Shown in pieces: positions 1-7,741 of a DNA stretch of 64,000 nucleotides. The DNA is from Methylocella silvestris. GTDB taxonomy: Bacteria > Pseudomonadota > Alphaproteobacteria > Rhizobiales > Beijerinckiaceae. The position numbers and the translations under genes are program-made. A model generated the notes under the pieces. That model was given only the letters and a program-made list of their open reading frames with translations. It was not told where the DNA came from and searched no databases. Position 1 is the stretch's first letter. Every line of letters begins with the position of its first letter. The stretch lies in contig NZ_PDZR01000012.1 of NCBI RefSeq assembly GCF_002891535.1, forward strand, positions 54,737-118,736. The letters run 5' to 3'.

Positions 1-1
1 T

Positions 2-325
2 CTGGAAGAAATCGTCGGCGCTATTTCCGACGAGCATGATCTTGTCGTCGAGGGCGTGCGGCCGCAGGCAGACGGGTCGATCACGGTGGAAGGCTCCGCG
101 CCGATCCGCGATCTCAACCGGATCATGGGCTGGAGCCTGCCCGACGAAGAGGCGACGACCATCGCCGGCCTCGTCATCCACGAGGCGCGCGCGATCCCGG
201 ACGCGGGCCAGACATTCACTTTTCATAATTTCCGGTTTGAAGTGCTGCGCAAGAGCCGGAACCGCATCACGCTCTTGAAAATCATCCCCGCCGCCGTCGA
301 GAAGGGCGAGGCGGCGGCGCGGTGA
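2..325 (+). CDS. HlyC/CorC family transporter, C-terminal fragment (partial)
   Basis: The 5' end lies outside the window; the visible frame opens at base 2 and ends with TGA. The roughly 107 visible residues match the CorC_HlyC transporter-associated domain: an acidic start, 'ADGSITVEG', 'IRDLNRIMGW', then 'HNFRFEVLRKSRNRI' near the end. Full-length members carry an N-terminal DUF21 membrane domain and paired CBS domains, which would lie upstream. The family is implicated in divalent cation or hemolysin-type transport, and the C-terminal domain probably modulates it. The match is by domain pattern only; substrate and full architecture cannot be judged here. Confidence 0.8.
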   Translation: MEEIVGAISDEHDLVVEGVRPQADGSITVEGSAPIRDLNRIMGWSLPDEEATTIAGLVIHEARAIPDAGQTFTFHNFRFEVLRKSRNRITLLKIIPAAVEKGEAAAR

Positions 326-667
326 GGGCGGAACGACGCAGGGCGGCCTCGCAAAGCGCTTTCCTTCGAAATCATTTGGCGCCAGCCGACTGCCGTAAGC
401 TCCGTGACAGCTCGCCCAACTAGACAATTCACCCTGGTCTGCCGCTTCGCGCACTGTGACGCGCGAGCCTCAGGGGCGTTCAAAAATCGAAAATTGAGCG
501 CTTTAATTGGCAATTAACTAAAAATCGCCTCAATGCGGCTTCAGCAAGTTCTGCGAAGCTTTGTGTCCCGGCTCGGGCCAGCAAGGCTTAGAACCCTTGC
601 CGGCTTTCGAACGTCGGCGAAATATTTTCGCGCCCCCGGGCGCTCTGACGAGTGGACGGGTAAGCGT
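326..667. other. Intergenic stretch with no recognised gene
   Basis: About 340 bases between the partial transporter and the DUF2778 gene. The centre (roughly 480-530) is AT-richer than its surroundings and may hold the downstream promoter. I see no convincing -35/-10 pair, hairpin terminator or coding frame. Confidence 0.5.
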
Positions 668-693
668 ATGAAATTGCGTCGAAAGCAGGCCCC

Positions 694-1755
694 ATGACGC
701 AGGCTTACTATCGCGTATCCGATTTCGCTTCGCTGGAAGTGCGGCGACGGTCTTCCGGCACACTTGCCTCCTATGCCATCCCCGTTGGCGGCGCTTTTCT
801 CGCGGTGTGCGCGCTTGTCGGCGGGTCGATGCTCAATCGAGGCGACGGCGCGAGGCCGGTTGAGGCGCCCGAAATAGCGGCTCTGGTCGAGACGCCGCGA
901 GACCAGGCGCCGCAAACCGTCGCGTCCAATCTCGATACGCCGTCCAATAGCTTCGGCGAACTGATCAATCCCGGATTTTCAACGCTCCCCAAAACGGTTG
1001 CCTCGGAGCAAGACGCTCCCGCCGCATCGAAGTTCGCCGCGCTGGAGCCGGCGCCTGCGCCCGAGATCGCAAAGTCGGAGTTGGAGCCGGCCGCGCCGAC
1101 GGCGCCCCAATTCGGCGAGACCGCGCCTTTGCCGACGCCGCGTCCGCCCGAACTCCGGTCTTCAGAAGACCGCGGCTTTGTGCCGCGGGGCCGGCGTCTC
1201 GCCAATCAGGACAAAACCGCGCCTCTCCCGGCGGCTCCCGCCGATACGCGCAATTTCTTCGAAAAGCTGCTCGGAATGCCGACGCAGCAGCCGACGCGCG
1301 CGCTGGCCTATGCCGCGCCGGAAGAACCTGCGCCAGGTCCCGCCAAAAAAATCATCGCCACCGCGACGCTTCGCTCCGATCGTTACACCGCCATCTACGA
1401 TATCTCGGCGCGCACCGTGTACATGCCGGACGGAACGCGGCTTGAAGCCCATTCCGGGCTCGGCGAGCTGATGGACGATCCGCGCCACGTCGACAAGCCC
1501 ATGCGCGGCGCAACGCCGCCCAACGTCTATGAGCTCTCCATGCGTGAAGAGCTGTTTCATGGCGTGCAGGCGCTGCGCCTTACGCCCATTGGCGGCGAGG
1601 TCTATGGCCGCAACGGCTTCCTTGCGCATACCTACATGCTGGGCGCCGCCGGCGCTTCCAACGGCTGCGTGTCGTTCAAGAACTATGCTTCCTTCCTGCA
1701 GGCCTATCAGAGCGGCTCTATCAAGCGTCTGCTGGTCGTCTCTCGTTTGAACTAG
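694..1755 (+). CDS. DUF2778 (Tlde1-type) domain protein, membrane-anchored
   Basis: This 353-residue protein has a hydrophobic segment near residues 28-48, then a long Pro/Ala/Glu-rich linker to about residue 215. The C-terminal DUF2778 domain shows 'HSGLGE', 'DDPRHVDKP', 'RGATPPNVYELS', 'FHGVQALRL' and 'SNGCVSF'. His312 and Cys325 sit like the catalytic pair of Tlde1/L,D-transpeptidase-fold enzymes, so a peptidoglycan-acting role in the periplasm is likely. Rhizobiales genomes often carry such proteins without type VI secretion genes, and none are seen nearby. The ATG at 694 overlaps the TGA of a tiny upstream frame (668-697), which could couple translation. Confidence 0.8.
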   Translation: MTQAYYRVSDFASLEVRRRSSGTLASYAIPVGGAFLAVCALVGGSMLNRGDGARPVEAPEIAALVETPRDQAPQTVASNLDTPSNSFGELINPGFSTLPKTVASEQDAPAASKFAALEPAPAPEIAKSELEPAAPTAPQFGETAPLPTPRPPELRSSEDRGFVPRGRRLANQDKTAPLPAAPADTRNFFEKLLGMPTQQPTRALAYAAPEEPAPGPAKKIIATATLRSDRYTAIYDISARTVYMPDGTRLEAHSGLGELMDDPRHVDKPMRGATPPNVYELSMREELFHGVQALRLTPIGGEVYGRNGFLAHTYMLGAAGASNGCVSFKNYASFLQAYQSGSIKRLLVVSRLN

Positions 1756-2195
1756 ACCAGCGTCTTGGACAAAAAGATGCGCGCATGGCCGGGCGGAAAT
1801 CCGTCGATCCGGCCGAAGCGGACAAAGCCGGCGCGCTCGTAGAAGGCCGCCGCGCGCGGATCGAAGGTGTCGAGGTAAAGGCCGCCGCAGCCCCGACGCC
1901 GCGCCTCGCATTCGGCCTGACCCAAGAGGCTTTGGCCGATCCCCCGGCCGCGAAAATTCGCATCGATCCAGAGGTGGCGGATATAGAGCCAGCCCCAATG
2001 CGTGACGCCGGCGAGGCCGCCGATCAGCATCTTCCCGTCATAGGCGCCGATGGCGAGCGGCGTCTCGTTACGTTCGCCGAAGCCGGCGGCGATTTCGACG
2101 CCGAGCGCCGCGGCGATGCGGCCGGCGAGTTTTTCTTCGTCAGCGTCGTGACTTATAAGGATCAGCGGCTCTTGTGAGTCTGTTTTTCGGGTCAT
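1752..2195 (-). CDS. GNAT family N-acetyltransferase
   Basis: This is a roughly 147-residue single-domain GNAT enzyme expected to move an acetyl group from acetyl-CoA to an unknown amine. Motif A is clear at 'NFRGRGIGQSLL' (the Q/RxxGxG/A loop), followed by 'LDTFDPRAAAFYERAGFVRFG', typical of motif B. The start is placed at the internal ATG at 2195 ('MTRKTDSQ'); the frame stays open to 2222, but that extension would run into the divergent gene. Its stop overlaps the end of the convergent DUF2778 gene. No substrate can be inferred. Confidence 0.85.
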   Translation of the reverse strand: MTRKTDSQEPLILISHDADEEKLAGRIAAALGVEIAAGFGERNETPLAIGAYDGKMLIGGLAGVTHWGWLYIRHLWIDANFRGRGIGQSLLGQAECEARRRGCGGLYLDTFDPRAAAFYERAGFVRFGRIDGFPPGHARIFLSKTLV

Positions 2196-2205
2196 GGTCC
2201 GGCGC

Positions 2206-3228
2206 ATGAAGCAACATATCATCGGGCGGACAGGGGCCTTGGGTCTGGCCTCCGCCCTTCTTGCGATCGCGGCGGCGGCGTCGGCGCAAGGCGTCGTCTC
2301 GCCAGCGCCGGAGAGGATAGTCGCAAAAGCGCCCGCCGCCGACCCCCCGCCGCCGATGCGCGTGCAAAACTACAGGCCGGTGTTTCAAGAATGTCATGAC
2401 GCCGGCAAGCGCCGGCTGCTCGCCATCCGCGCCATGAGCGTCGAGGCGAGGCGCAAGCTTCTCGTGGTCGATCCGACGTCGCTGGCGACGAGCCTCGCAG
2501 ACGAGGTCGATCTGACCTGCGCCGACACCAATGACGCAGCGCAAAAAGACACGCGCTTCATGGCGGCGATCGCCGCCTCGGCGCAAGCTTCGGGCCATGC
2601 ATCGACCGCGCAGCCTTCCGTGCTGCAGAACGCGGGCCTGTCGCATGGCGCGGGGGAGGGTTCGTTCATCACCGGCGATCTTTGCCCCAGCCGCAAACCG
2701 CTCGACCGCGCCTTTCTGCAGGGGATCGAGGCGCTGGGACCGGCCACCCCCGTTTCGCTTTCGATCTCCGGCCTTTGGCTCAAACGGCATGGCGCCGATT
2801 TCCAATGGCTGCTGCATGAGGCGCGCGCCGGCGCCCTCGCGATCACATGGGTCAATCATTCCTTCCATCACCCCTATGTTCCGGGGCGCCCGCTCTCCAA
2901 AAACTTTCTGCTGACGCCGGGCGTGGATATTCAGGCGGAAATTCTCGACACGGAACAGATCTTGATCGCGAATGGGCAGACCCCTTCCGTGTTTTTCCGC
3001 TTTCCCGGCCTCATCTCGGATGCGGCGACCATGGACGCCGTCCGCGGCGATCATCTCGTCACCCTAGGCGCCGACGGCTGGCTCGTCTTCATGCCGCCGC
3101 TGCGCCCGGGTGCGATCCTGCTCGTCCACGCAAATGGCAATGAGCCGGAGGGGCTCCGGCTGTTTTCGAAACTGCTCGGCCAGGGCCGGCTGCCGCGTCC
3201 GTTCCGGCCGATCCTTGAGGCTCCCTGA
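2206..3228 (+). CDS. Secreted polysaccharide deacetylase-like protein
   Basis: Starting at ATG 2206, the protein opens with a good signal peptide (Met-Lys, then a hydrophobic stretch ending near 'AAASAQG'); ATG 2194 would add four residues. The C-terminal half resembles NodB-type carbohydrate esterases: 'TGDLCPS' (156-162) in the place of motif 1, 'NHSFHHP' (217-223, the metal-binding HxxxH type), and 'FFRFPGL' as the RxP motif. The canonical TFDDG is absent and only Asp158 of that motif is recognisable. A periplasmic metal-dependent deacetylase is likely; the substrate is unknown. It is divergent from the acetyltransferase and 28 bases upstream of the phosphatase gene. Confidence 0.75.
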   Translation: MKQHIIGRTGALGLASALLAIAAAASAQGVVSPAPERIVAKAPAADPPPPMRVQNYRPVFQECHDAGKRRLLAIRAMSVEARRKLLVVDPTSLATSLADEVDLTCADTNDAAQKDTRFMAAIAASAQASGHASTAQPSVLQNAGLSHGAGEGSFITGDLCPSRKPLDRAFLQGIEALGPATPVSLSISGLWLKRHGADFQWLLHEARAGALAITWVNHSFHHPYVPGRPLSKNFLLTPGVDIQAEILDTEQILIANGQTPSVFFRFPGLISDAATMDAVRGDHLVTLGADGWLVFMPPLRPGAILLVHANGNEPEGLRLFSKLLGQGRLPRPFRPILEAP

Positions 3229-3256
3229 CGAAATCGATCACGGAGGATCGCGCCGC

Positions 3257-3727
3257 ATGTCAAAACCCGCCGTGCTGTTCGTTTGCCTCGGCAACATCTG
3301 CCGCTCGCCGCTGGCTGAGGCGGCGTTTCGCATCGAGGCGGAGCGGATTGGCCTTGACGTTGCGATCGAGTCAGCCGGCACGGGCGATTGGCACGCCGGC
3401 GAGCCGCCCGACCGGCGCGCGCAGGCGACGGCGCTCCGCCATGGCGCCGACATCGGCGCCTATCGCGCGCGGCAGGTGAGGGAGAAGGATTTCCAACGCT
3501 TCACGCATATCGTCGCGCTCGATCCTAGGAATCTGGCCGCGCTGCAGGCTCTGGCGCCGGCAGAGGGGCGCGCCGAACTCAGCCTGTTGCTCGATCATGT
3601 CGAGGGGCGCCAGGGCCTCGGCGTCGCCGACCCCTATTATGGCGATGAAGCTGGCTTCGAGACGGTCTGGATCGAAGTGACGCGCGCGGCGCGAGCGCTT
3701 GCCGCCCGAATCGCCGCAAGCTTATGA
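3257..3727 (+). CDS. Low-molecular-weight protein tyrosine phosphatase family
   Basis: This is a 156-residue cytosolic phosphatase of the usual LMW-PTP size. The P-loop is C10-x5-R16-S17 ('CLGNICRS') and the acid loop is 'DPYYG' at 125-129, so the catalytic Cys, Arg and Asp are all present. Its TGA overlaps the ATG of the next gene (ATGA), which implies translational coupling to a fructosamine-kinase homologue. Plant LMW-PTP paralogues and some bacterial ones act on ribulosamine/erythrulosamine 5-phosphates rather than phosphotyrosine, so a deglycation role is plausible. That role is inferred from context. Confidence 0.93.
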   Translation: MSKPAVLFVCLGNICRSPLAEAAFRIEAERIGLDVAIESAGTGDWHAGEPPDRRAQATALRHGADIGAYRARQVREKDFQRFTHIVALDPRNLAALQALAPAEGRAELSLLLDHVEGRQGLGVADPYYGDEAGFETVWIEVTRAARALAARIAASL

Positions 3728-4530
3728 ATGAGTTCGCCGAGCGCGGCGCCGCACTGCTCGGCGGCGTGTTGCGCCATGCCGAACGGGTCAGCGGCGGCGA
3801 CCTTTCGCAGATCCTGCGTGTCACGCTCGAAGACGGACGGCAGGCGATCGTCAAGATCGGGCCTCATCCTGAAACCGAGGCGGCCATGCTGCGCGCGATC
3901 GCCGCCAGCGGCGCGCCGGCGCCGGCTGTTCTGGCGCTCAGCGGCGAGCTTCTCGTGCTCGAGCTTTTGACGGCGGGCGAGGCTCTTGGCGCGGCCTGGG
4001 CGAGCCTTGGCGTTGCGCTCGCGACGCTCCATGCGGCGCCGGGGGCGCGCTATGGCTGGCCGGAGGACTACGCCTTCGGGCCGGTTGCGATCGAGAATGG
4101 CTGGAGCGATGACTGGCCGCGTTTCTGGTCCGAGCGGCGCCTCCTGACGCATTGCTCCCGTCTGCCGGCCACGCTCGCTCGCCGCGTCGAGGCGCTGGCC
4201 GCCGCGCTGCCGGATCGCTTGCCGGCGCAGCCGCGGCCGGCCCTTCTGCATGGCGATCTTTGGAGCGGCAATATTTTGGCGGCGGGCGGCAAGGTCAGCG
4301 GCTTGATTGATCCGGCCTGTTATCATGGCCATGTGGAGGTCGATCTCGCCATGCTAAGCCTGTTCGACCAGCCGGACGCTCACTTTTTCGACGCCTATGG
4401 ACGGCTGGAGCCCGGCCATGAGGAACGAAGGCCGATCTATATGTTATGGCCGGCGCTGGTCCATTTGCGGCTGTTCGGCGCCGCCTATCGGCCGATGGTC
4501 GAACGCCTGCTGCAGGCGAGCGGGGTCTAA
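3724..4530 (+). CDS. Fructosamine/ribulosamine 3-kinase family protein
   Basis: These 268 residues have the protein-kinase-like fold of the FN3K family, which phosphorylates ketoamine adducts on proteins so that they detach. Visible elements are Lys44 in 'AIVKIG', the catalytic loop 'HGDLWSGNIL' (His176, Asp178, Asn183), and 'IDPACYHGHVEVDLAM', where Asp196 is the metal-binding equivalent. ATG 3724 lies inside the stop of the phosphatase gene. Bacterial homologues are mostly ribulosamine/erythrulosamine kinases, which fits the phosphatase partner. Aminoglycoside phosphotransferases share the fold but lack this 'PACYHGHVEVD' pattern. Confidence 0.92.
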   Translation: MNEFAERGAALLGGVLRHAERVSGGDLSQILRVTLEDGRQAIVKIGPHPETEAAMLRAIAASGAPAPAVLALSGELLVLELLTAGEALGAAWASLGVALATLHAAPGARYGWPEDYAFGPVAIENGWSDDWPRFWSERRLLTHCSRLPATLARRVEALAAALPDRLPAQPRPALLHGDLWSGNILAAGGKVSGLIDPACYHGHVEVDLAMLSLFDQPDAHFFDAYGRLEPGHEERRPIYMLWPALVHLRLFGAAYRPMVERLLQASGV

Positions 4531-4533
4531 CTC

Positions 4534-5001
4534 ATGAGCGTAGACGAGAAGCCGCGCCGCGCCGCGCCAAGGCGTGAGGATTACGCCCTCGTTCCTGGCT
4601 CGATGGGGCCGCGGCGCGATTTCAGGATCGCCATCGGCCTTCGCGAGGGGTGGGACGCCGAAGGCCGCGTCTTCGACGTTTCGGAAGCTGTGCGCACCGC
4701 CCGCGTCTGGATGCGGCGCCGGGTCGAGGCCGGGCTGCCGGCCCTTTCCGGCATGTTCGCGAGAGCCGAGGTGACCTATGCCTGGCCGCGTCCGGACGGC
4801 TCGGTCGGTTCGGACCGCGAGCCCGTGGCGCTCTTTACCGGTGAGGCGGTGCATGCCTATCTCGGCCATCTGCCCGACGCCGACGTCGAGGCGATGCTGA
4901 ACGAACTTGCAGCCGAACTCGGCGCAGCGCTCGGGCAGGAGCGGATCTATGTGGCCTTTTGCGGCCGCACCTGGATTCTCGACGCCGGGCGCGAAGCCTG
5001 A
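4534..5001 (+). CDS. Conserved-looking hypothetical protein, 155 aa
   Basis: The start lies four bases after the kinase stop, so the gene is probably co-transcribed with the phosphatase-kinase pair. I do not recognise a family. The protein is soluble, without signal peptide or membrane segment, and ends in a hydrophobic/aromatic block ('IYVAFCGRTWIL'). GC-rich third positions match the neighbours, which supports real coding. A link to the deglycation pair is suggested only by position. Confidence 0.7.
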   Translation: MSVDEKPRRAAPRREDYALVPGSMGPRRDFRIAIGLREGWDAEGRVFDVSEAVRTARVWMRRRVEAGLPALSGMFARAEVTYAWPRPDGSVGSDREPVALFTGEAVHAYLGHLPDADVEAMLNELAAELGAALGQERIYVAFCGRTWILDAGREA

Positions 5002-5122
5002 CGATTTTGACGAGCGCGCCGCGCGGTGAGACTGTGTGTCACGGAGATCGCGGCGGAAGCTGAGCTTATAAGGCGTCACGCTTTCGCTTCTGGCTCATTC
5101 TCCAGAGCCATGCGGGGATCTG

Positions 5123-5359
5123 ATGCCGCTTTTTGCCTATGCCTGCCGGGATTGCAACGCCGAATTCGAGGCGCTCGTGAGGGCGTCTGACGTCCCGGCG
5201 TGCCCCTCTTGCGGCAGCCAGAATTTGCAGCAGCAGATTGCGCGGGTCTCGGGCGACATCAAGCACAAGGCGCTGGCGCAGGCCGGCCGCCGCGCTGCGG
5301 CGCGCGAGGGTCATGTCAGCAATTTCAGCGCAAAAGAAGCGCCCATCAAGAAGGGCTGA
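5123..5359 (+). CDS. FmdB-type zinc ribbon protein
   Basis: This 78-residue protein begins 'MPLFAYACRDCNAEFE' and carries two CxxC knuckles (Cys8/Cys11 and Cys27/Cys30), the hallmark of the FmdB putative regulatory family. The C-terminal half is basic and low-complexity. The family is named after a formamidase-operon protein, but its molecular role is poorly defined. The gene is convergent with the downstream exporter. Confidence 0.85.
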   Translation: MPLFAYACRDCNAEFEALVRASDVPACPSCGSQNLQQQIARVSGDIKHKALAQAGRRAAAREGHVSNFSAKEAPIKKG

Positions 5360-5367
5360 GCCGGGGC

Positions 5368-7152
5368 TTAAGCGTCCGCGGCGGCGCTGGGTCGATCCGT
5401 GTCGGGCGCCATGAATTGCGCCCGGGCCAAGGCGGCGAAGCGGCCGTTCTGCGCGACGAGTTCGTCAAAACTTCCCTCTTCGACGATCGCGCCCTGATCG
5501 AATACAAAGATGCGGTCGGCGCCGCGGATCGTCGCCAGCCGATGCGCGATTACAAAGGTGGTGCGCCCCTCCATCGCCTTTTCGAGCGCCTCCTGCAGCT
5601 GCCGCTCGGTCGCGGCGTCGAGCGCGGCGGTCGCCTCGTCGAAAATCATGATCGGCGGATTCTTCAGAAGCGCCCGCGCGATCGAAACGCGCTGGCGCTC
5701 GCCGCCGGACAGCGAGCGGCCGCGCTCACCGACGATCGTTTTCAATCCGTCGCTTTGGCGGCCGACGAATTCGGAGGCTTGCGCAAGCTCCAGCGCGGCT
5801 TTGATCTCGGCTTCGCTCGCCTCCGGCCGCCCGACGCGCAGGTTCTCTTCGATCGAGCGCGCGAACAGCATCGGCTCTTGAAACACGACGCCGATATTGC
5901 GCCGTAACGCTTTCAGCGTCAGGTCGCGGATGTCGATGCCGTCGATCGTGATCTTGCCCTCGGACGGATCGAATACGCGATGCAACAGACCGAGCGTCGT
6001 TGATTTTCCAGACCCGGTCGACCCGACGAGAGCGACCGTCTCGCCCGGCGCGACCTCAAAACTCACGTCGCGCACGGCCATGCGCCGGCCGTCATAAGAG
6101 AAGCTCACATGATCGAAGGCGACAGCGCCCTTGAGGCGTCCCGGATCGACCGCGAAGGGATTGTCGGCGACCTGCGGCGCCGTATCGAGCACGTCGAAAA
6201 AATCCTGCAGTTTGGGCCCTTGCAGGAAGAGGCTGTTCACGAAGCCGACGATCTGCTCCAGCCGGGCGATCAGCATCGTCGCCAGATTCATGAAGGTGAC
6301 GATCTCGCCGACCGAGGCGAGGCCCTTCAGATTGAGAATGGTTCCGAGCAGAAAGATCGACAGCAGGGTCAGGGTCGCCGAGGCGCGTGTCGCCACCGCC
6401 GCGATCGCCCACCAGGACAGCACCGGCATTTGTGCGGCGAGCACGGCGTCGGTGATCTGCCGCAGCGCCGAGGCCTCGGTCTCGATGCGGTTGAAACTCT
6501 GCACCACCGAGACGTTGCCGAGCGCGTCGGAAACATGTTCGGCGAGCGAGCTGTTATGGCGTTCGACCTTCTGCTGCAGCGATTCGGTGCGGCGTAGGAC
6601 GAAATAGGTCAGGACGCCGAATATGGCGACAAGCGCGATCAGCACCGCCGCGAGGCGCCAGTTGAGGAACAGCGACAGCGGCAGCAGGATAAAAAGCGTC
6701 GCCAGAGAGGCGCAATTCTCGCGGAAGAAGGAGAGCCAGAGGCTCGCCATCCCGTTTGCGCCTTCGAGCATGATTTTGAGGAGGCGGCCCGAATGCGCAG
6801 CCGAGTGGAAGCTCAGCGGCAGATGCAGGACATGCTCGAAAAACTCCGACATGATCCCCAGCCGGCGCCGATGGGCGAGCCGCTCGGCCTGCAGCGCGAC
6901 GATCACCGCGACGGGAATTGAGAACAGCGCGAAGCCGACCCAGGCGGCGAGAAGCGGGATGAGATCGGCGAAGGCAAGGCTTTGCGGAGCGGCCTGCGCG
7001 CTACTGAGCTTGTCGATGACGCGTCCGAACAGAACAGGTTCGGCGAATTGCGCGGTGGCGAGCGCGAGATTGGCCAATGCCAGTATGATTGCAAGGCGCT
7101 TTTCGCGCCCTAGCAGAGCGAGTACACGGAGATAGACGGAGAGGATCGACAT
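5368..7152 (-). CDS. ndvA: NdvA/ChvA-type glucan ABC exporter (permease-ATPase fusion)
   Basis: This is a 594-residue ABC exporter half-transporter with about six membrane helices in the first 310 residues, followed by a nucleotide-binding domain. Visible are the Walker A 'GSTGSGKSTT', Q-loop 'VFQEPMLF', signature 'LSGGERQR', Walker B 'MIFDEATAALD' and switch 'IAHRL'. Length and wording match NdvA/ChvA, which exports cyclic beta-1,2-glucan to the periplasm in Rhizobiales. The start is taken at ATG 7152 ('MSILSVYLRVL'); the frame extends to 7260, but that N-terminus is low-complexity and basic. No glucan synthase (ndvB) is nearby, so the glucan substrate is by homology. Confidence 0.88.
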   Translation of the reverse strand: MSILSVYLRVLALLGREKRLAIILALANLALATAQFAEPVLFGRVIDKLSSAQAAPQSLAFADLIPLLAAWVGFALFSIPVAVIVALQAERLAHRRRLGIMSEFFEHVLHLPLSFHSAAHSGRLLKIMLEGANGMASLWLSFFRENCASLATLFILLPLSLFLNWRLAAVLIALVAIFGVLTYFVLRRTESLQQKVERHNSSLAEHVSDALGNVSVVQSFNRIETEASALRQITDAVLAAQMPVLSWWAIAAVATRASATLTLLSIFLLGTILNLKGLASVGEIVTFMNLATMLIARLEQIVGFVNSLFLQGPKLQDFFDVLDTAPQVADNPFAVDPGRLKGAVAFDHVSFSYDGRRMAVRDVSFEVAPGETVALVGSTGSGKSTTLGLLHRVFDPSEGKITIDGIDIRDLTLKALRRNIGVVFQEPMLFARSIEENLRVGRPEASEAEIKAALELAQASEFVGRQSDGLKTIVGERGRSLSGGERQRVSIARALLKNPPIMIFDEATAALDAATERQLQEALEKAMEGRTTFVIAHRLATIRGADRIFVFDQGAIVEEGSFDELVAQNGRFAALARAQFMAPDTDRPSAAADA

Positions 7153-7401
7153 TGCGGGCTCGCTGGCGGCAGCTTCACTATAGCCGATTGCGCTGCCTTG
7201 GCGAAGCGGGCGCCGCAAGGCAAAAACAGACGGCGAGCGGCGTTGTTCTCGGCGCTCCATGAACCGGTCTCCTCGGCGCCGGCGTCCGTTTCAGTATAGA
7301 TTCGCTCCAACGGAGGCTGTTTCCACAGTTGCCCGTCGCGGCAAGGAATTTTAAGCTTCTTTGCCGGATCTGATCTGCCGGCGAAACAAGAGGGGGCATG
7401 T

Positions 7402-7632
7402 ATGCGCGCTTGGCTCAAGATGGCGGCTTTAGGCTTTATGTTTTCAACGGCTTTGGGCGGAATGGCGTGGTCGCAAGATTCGGCGCGCGAGGCGACGACC
7501 AAAATGTGCTGGATGGAGGCCCACAAGGAATATCCGAAGAACTCCGGCAACGATGCCGATAACGCCGCTCTCGCCAGAGACGCGTATGACCATTATGCGG
7601 CTTGCATGGTCAATCACGGCCTCCAGCCATAG
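7402..7632 (+). CDS. Small secreted protein, 76 aa, unknown function
   Basis: A short protein with a clear signal peptide (Met-Arg...Lys, then a hydrophobic core, likely cleaved near 'GMAWSQ'). The mature part of about 50 residues has two cysteines (Cys36, Cys68) that could form a disulfide in the periplasm. An AGGGGG Shine-Dalgarno at 7391-7396 precedes the ATG by five bases. I do not recognise the family. Divergent orientation from the exporter leaves about 250 bases of possible shared regulatory sequence. Confidence 0.7.
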   Translation: MRAWLKMAALGFMFSTALGGMAWSQDSAREATTKMCWMEAHKEYPKNSGNDADNAALARDAYDHYAACMVNHGLQP

Positions 7633-7741
7633 GGCGCGATGTCGTTGAGTCGCCGCCAAGCCCAACGCGAAACGACGTCTCGCGCCTGTTGGGGTTGGGA
7701 TTTCCTCGATTGCCTGAGGCAACTTGCAGCGTCTCTTGCGA

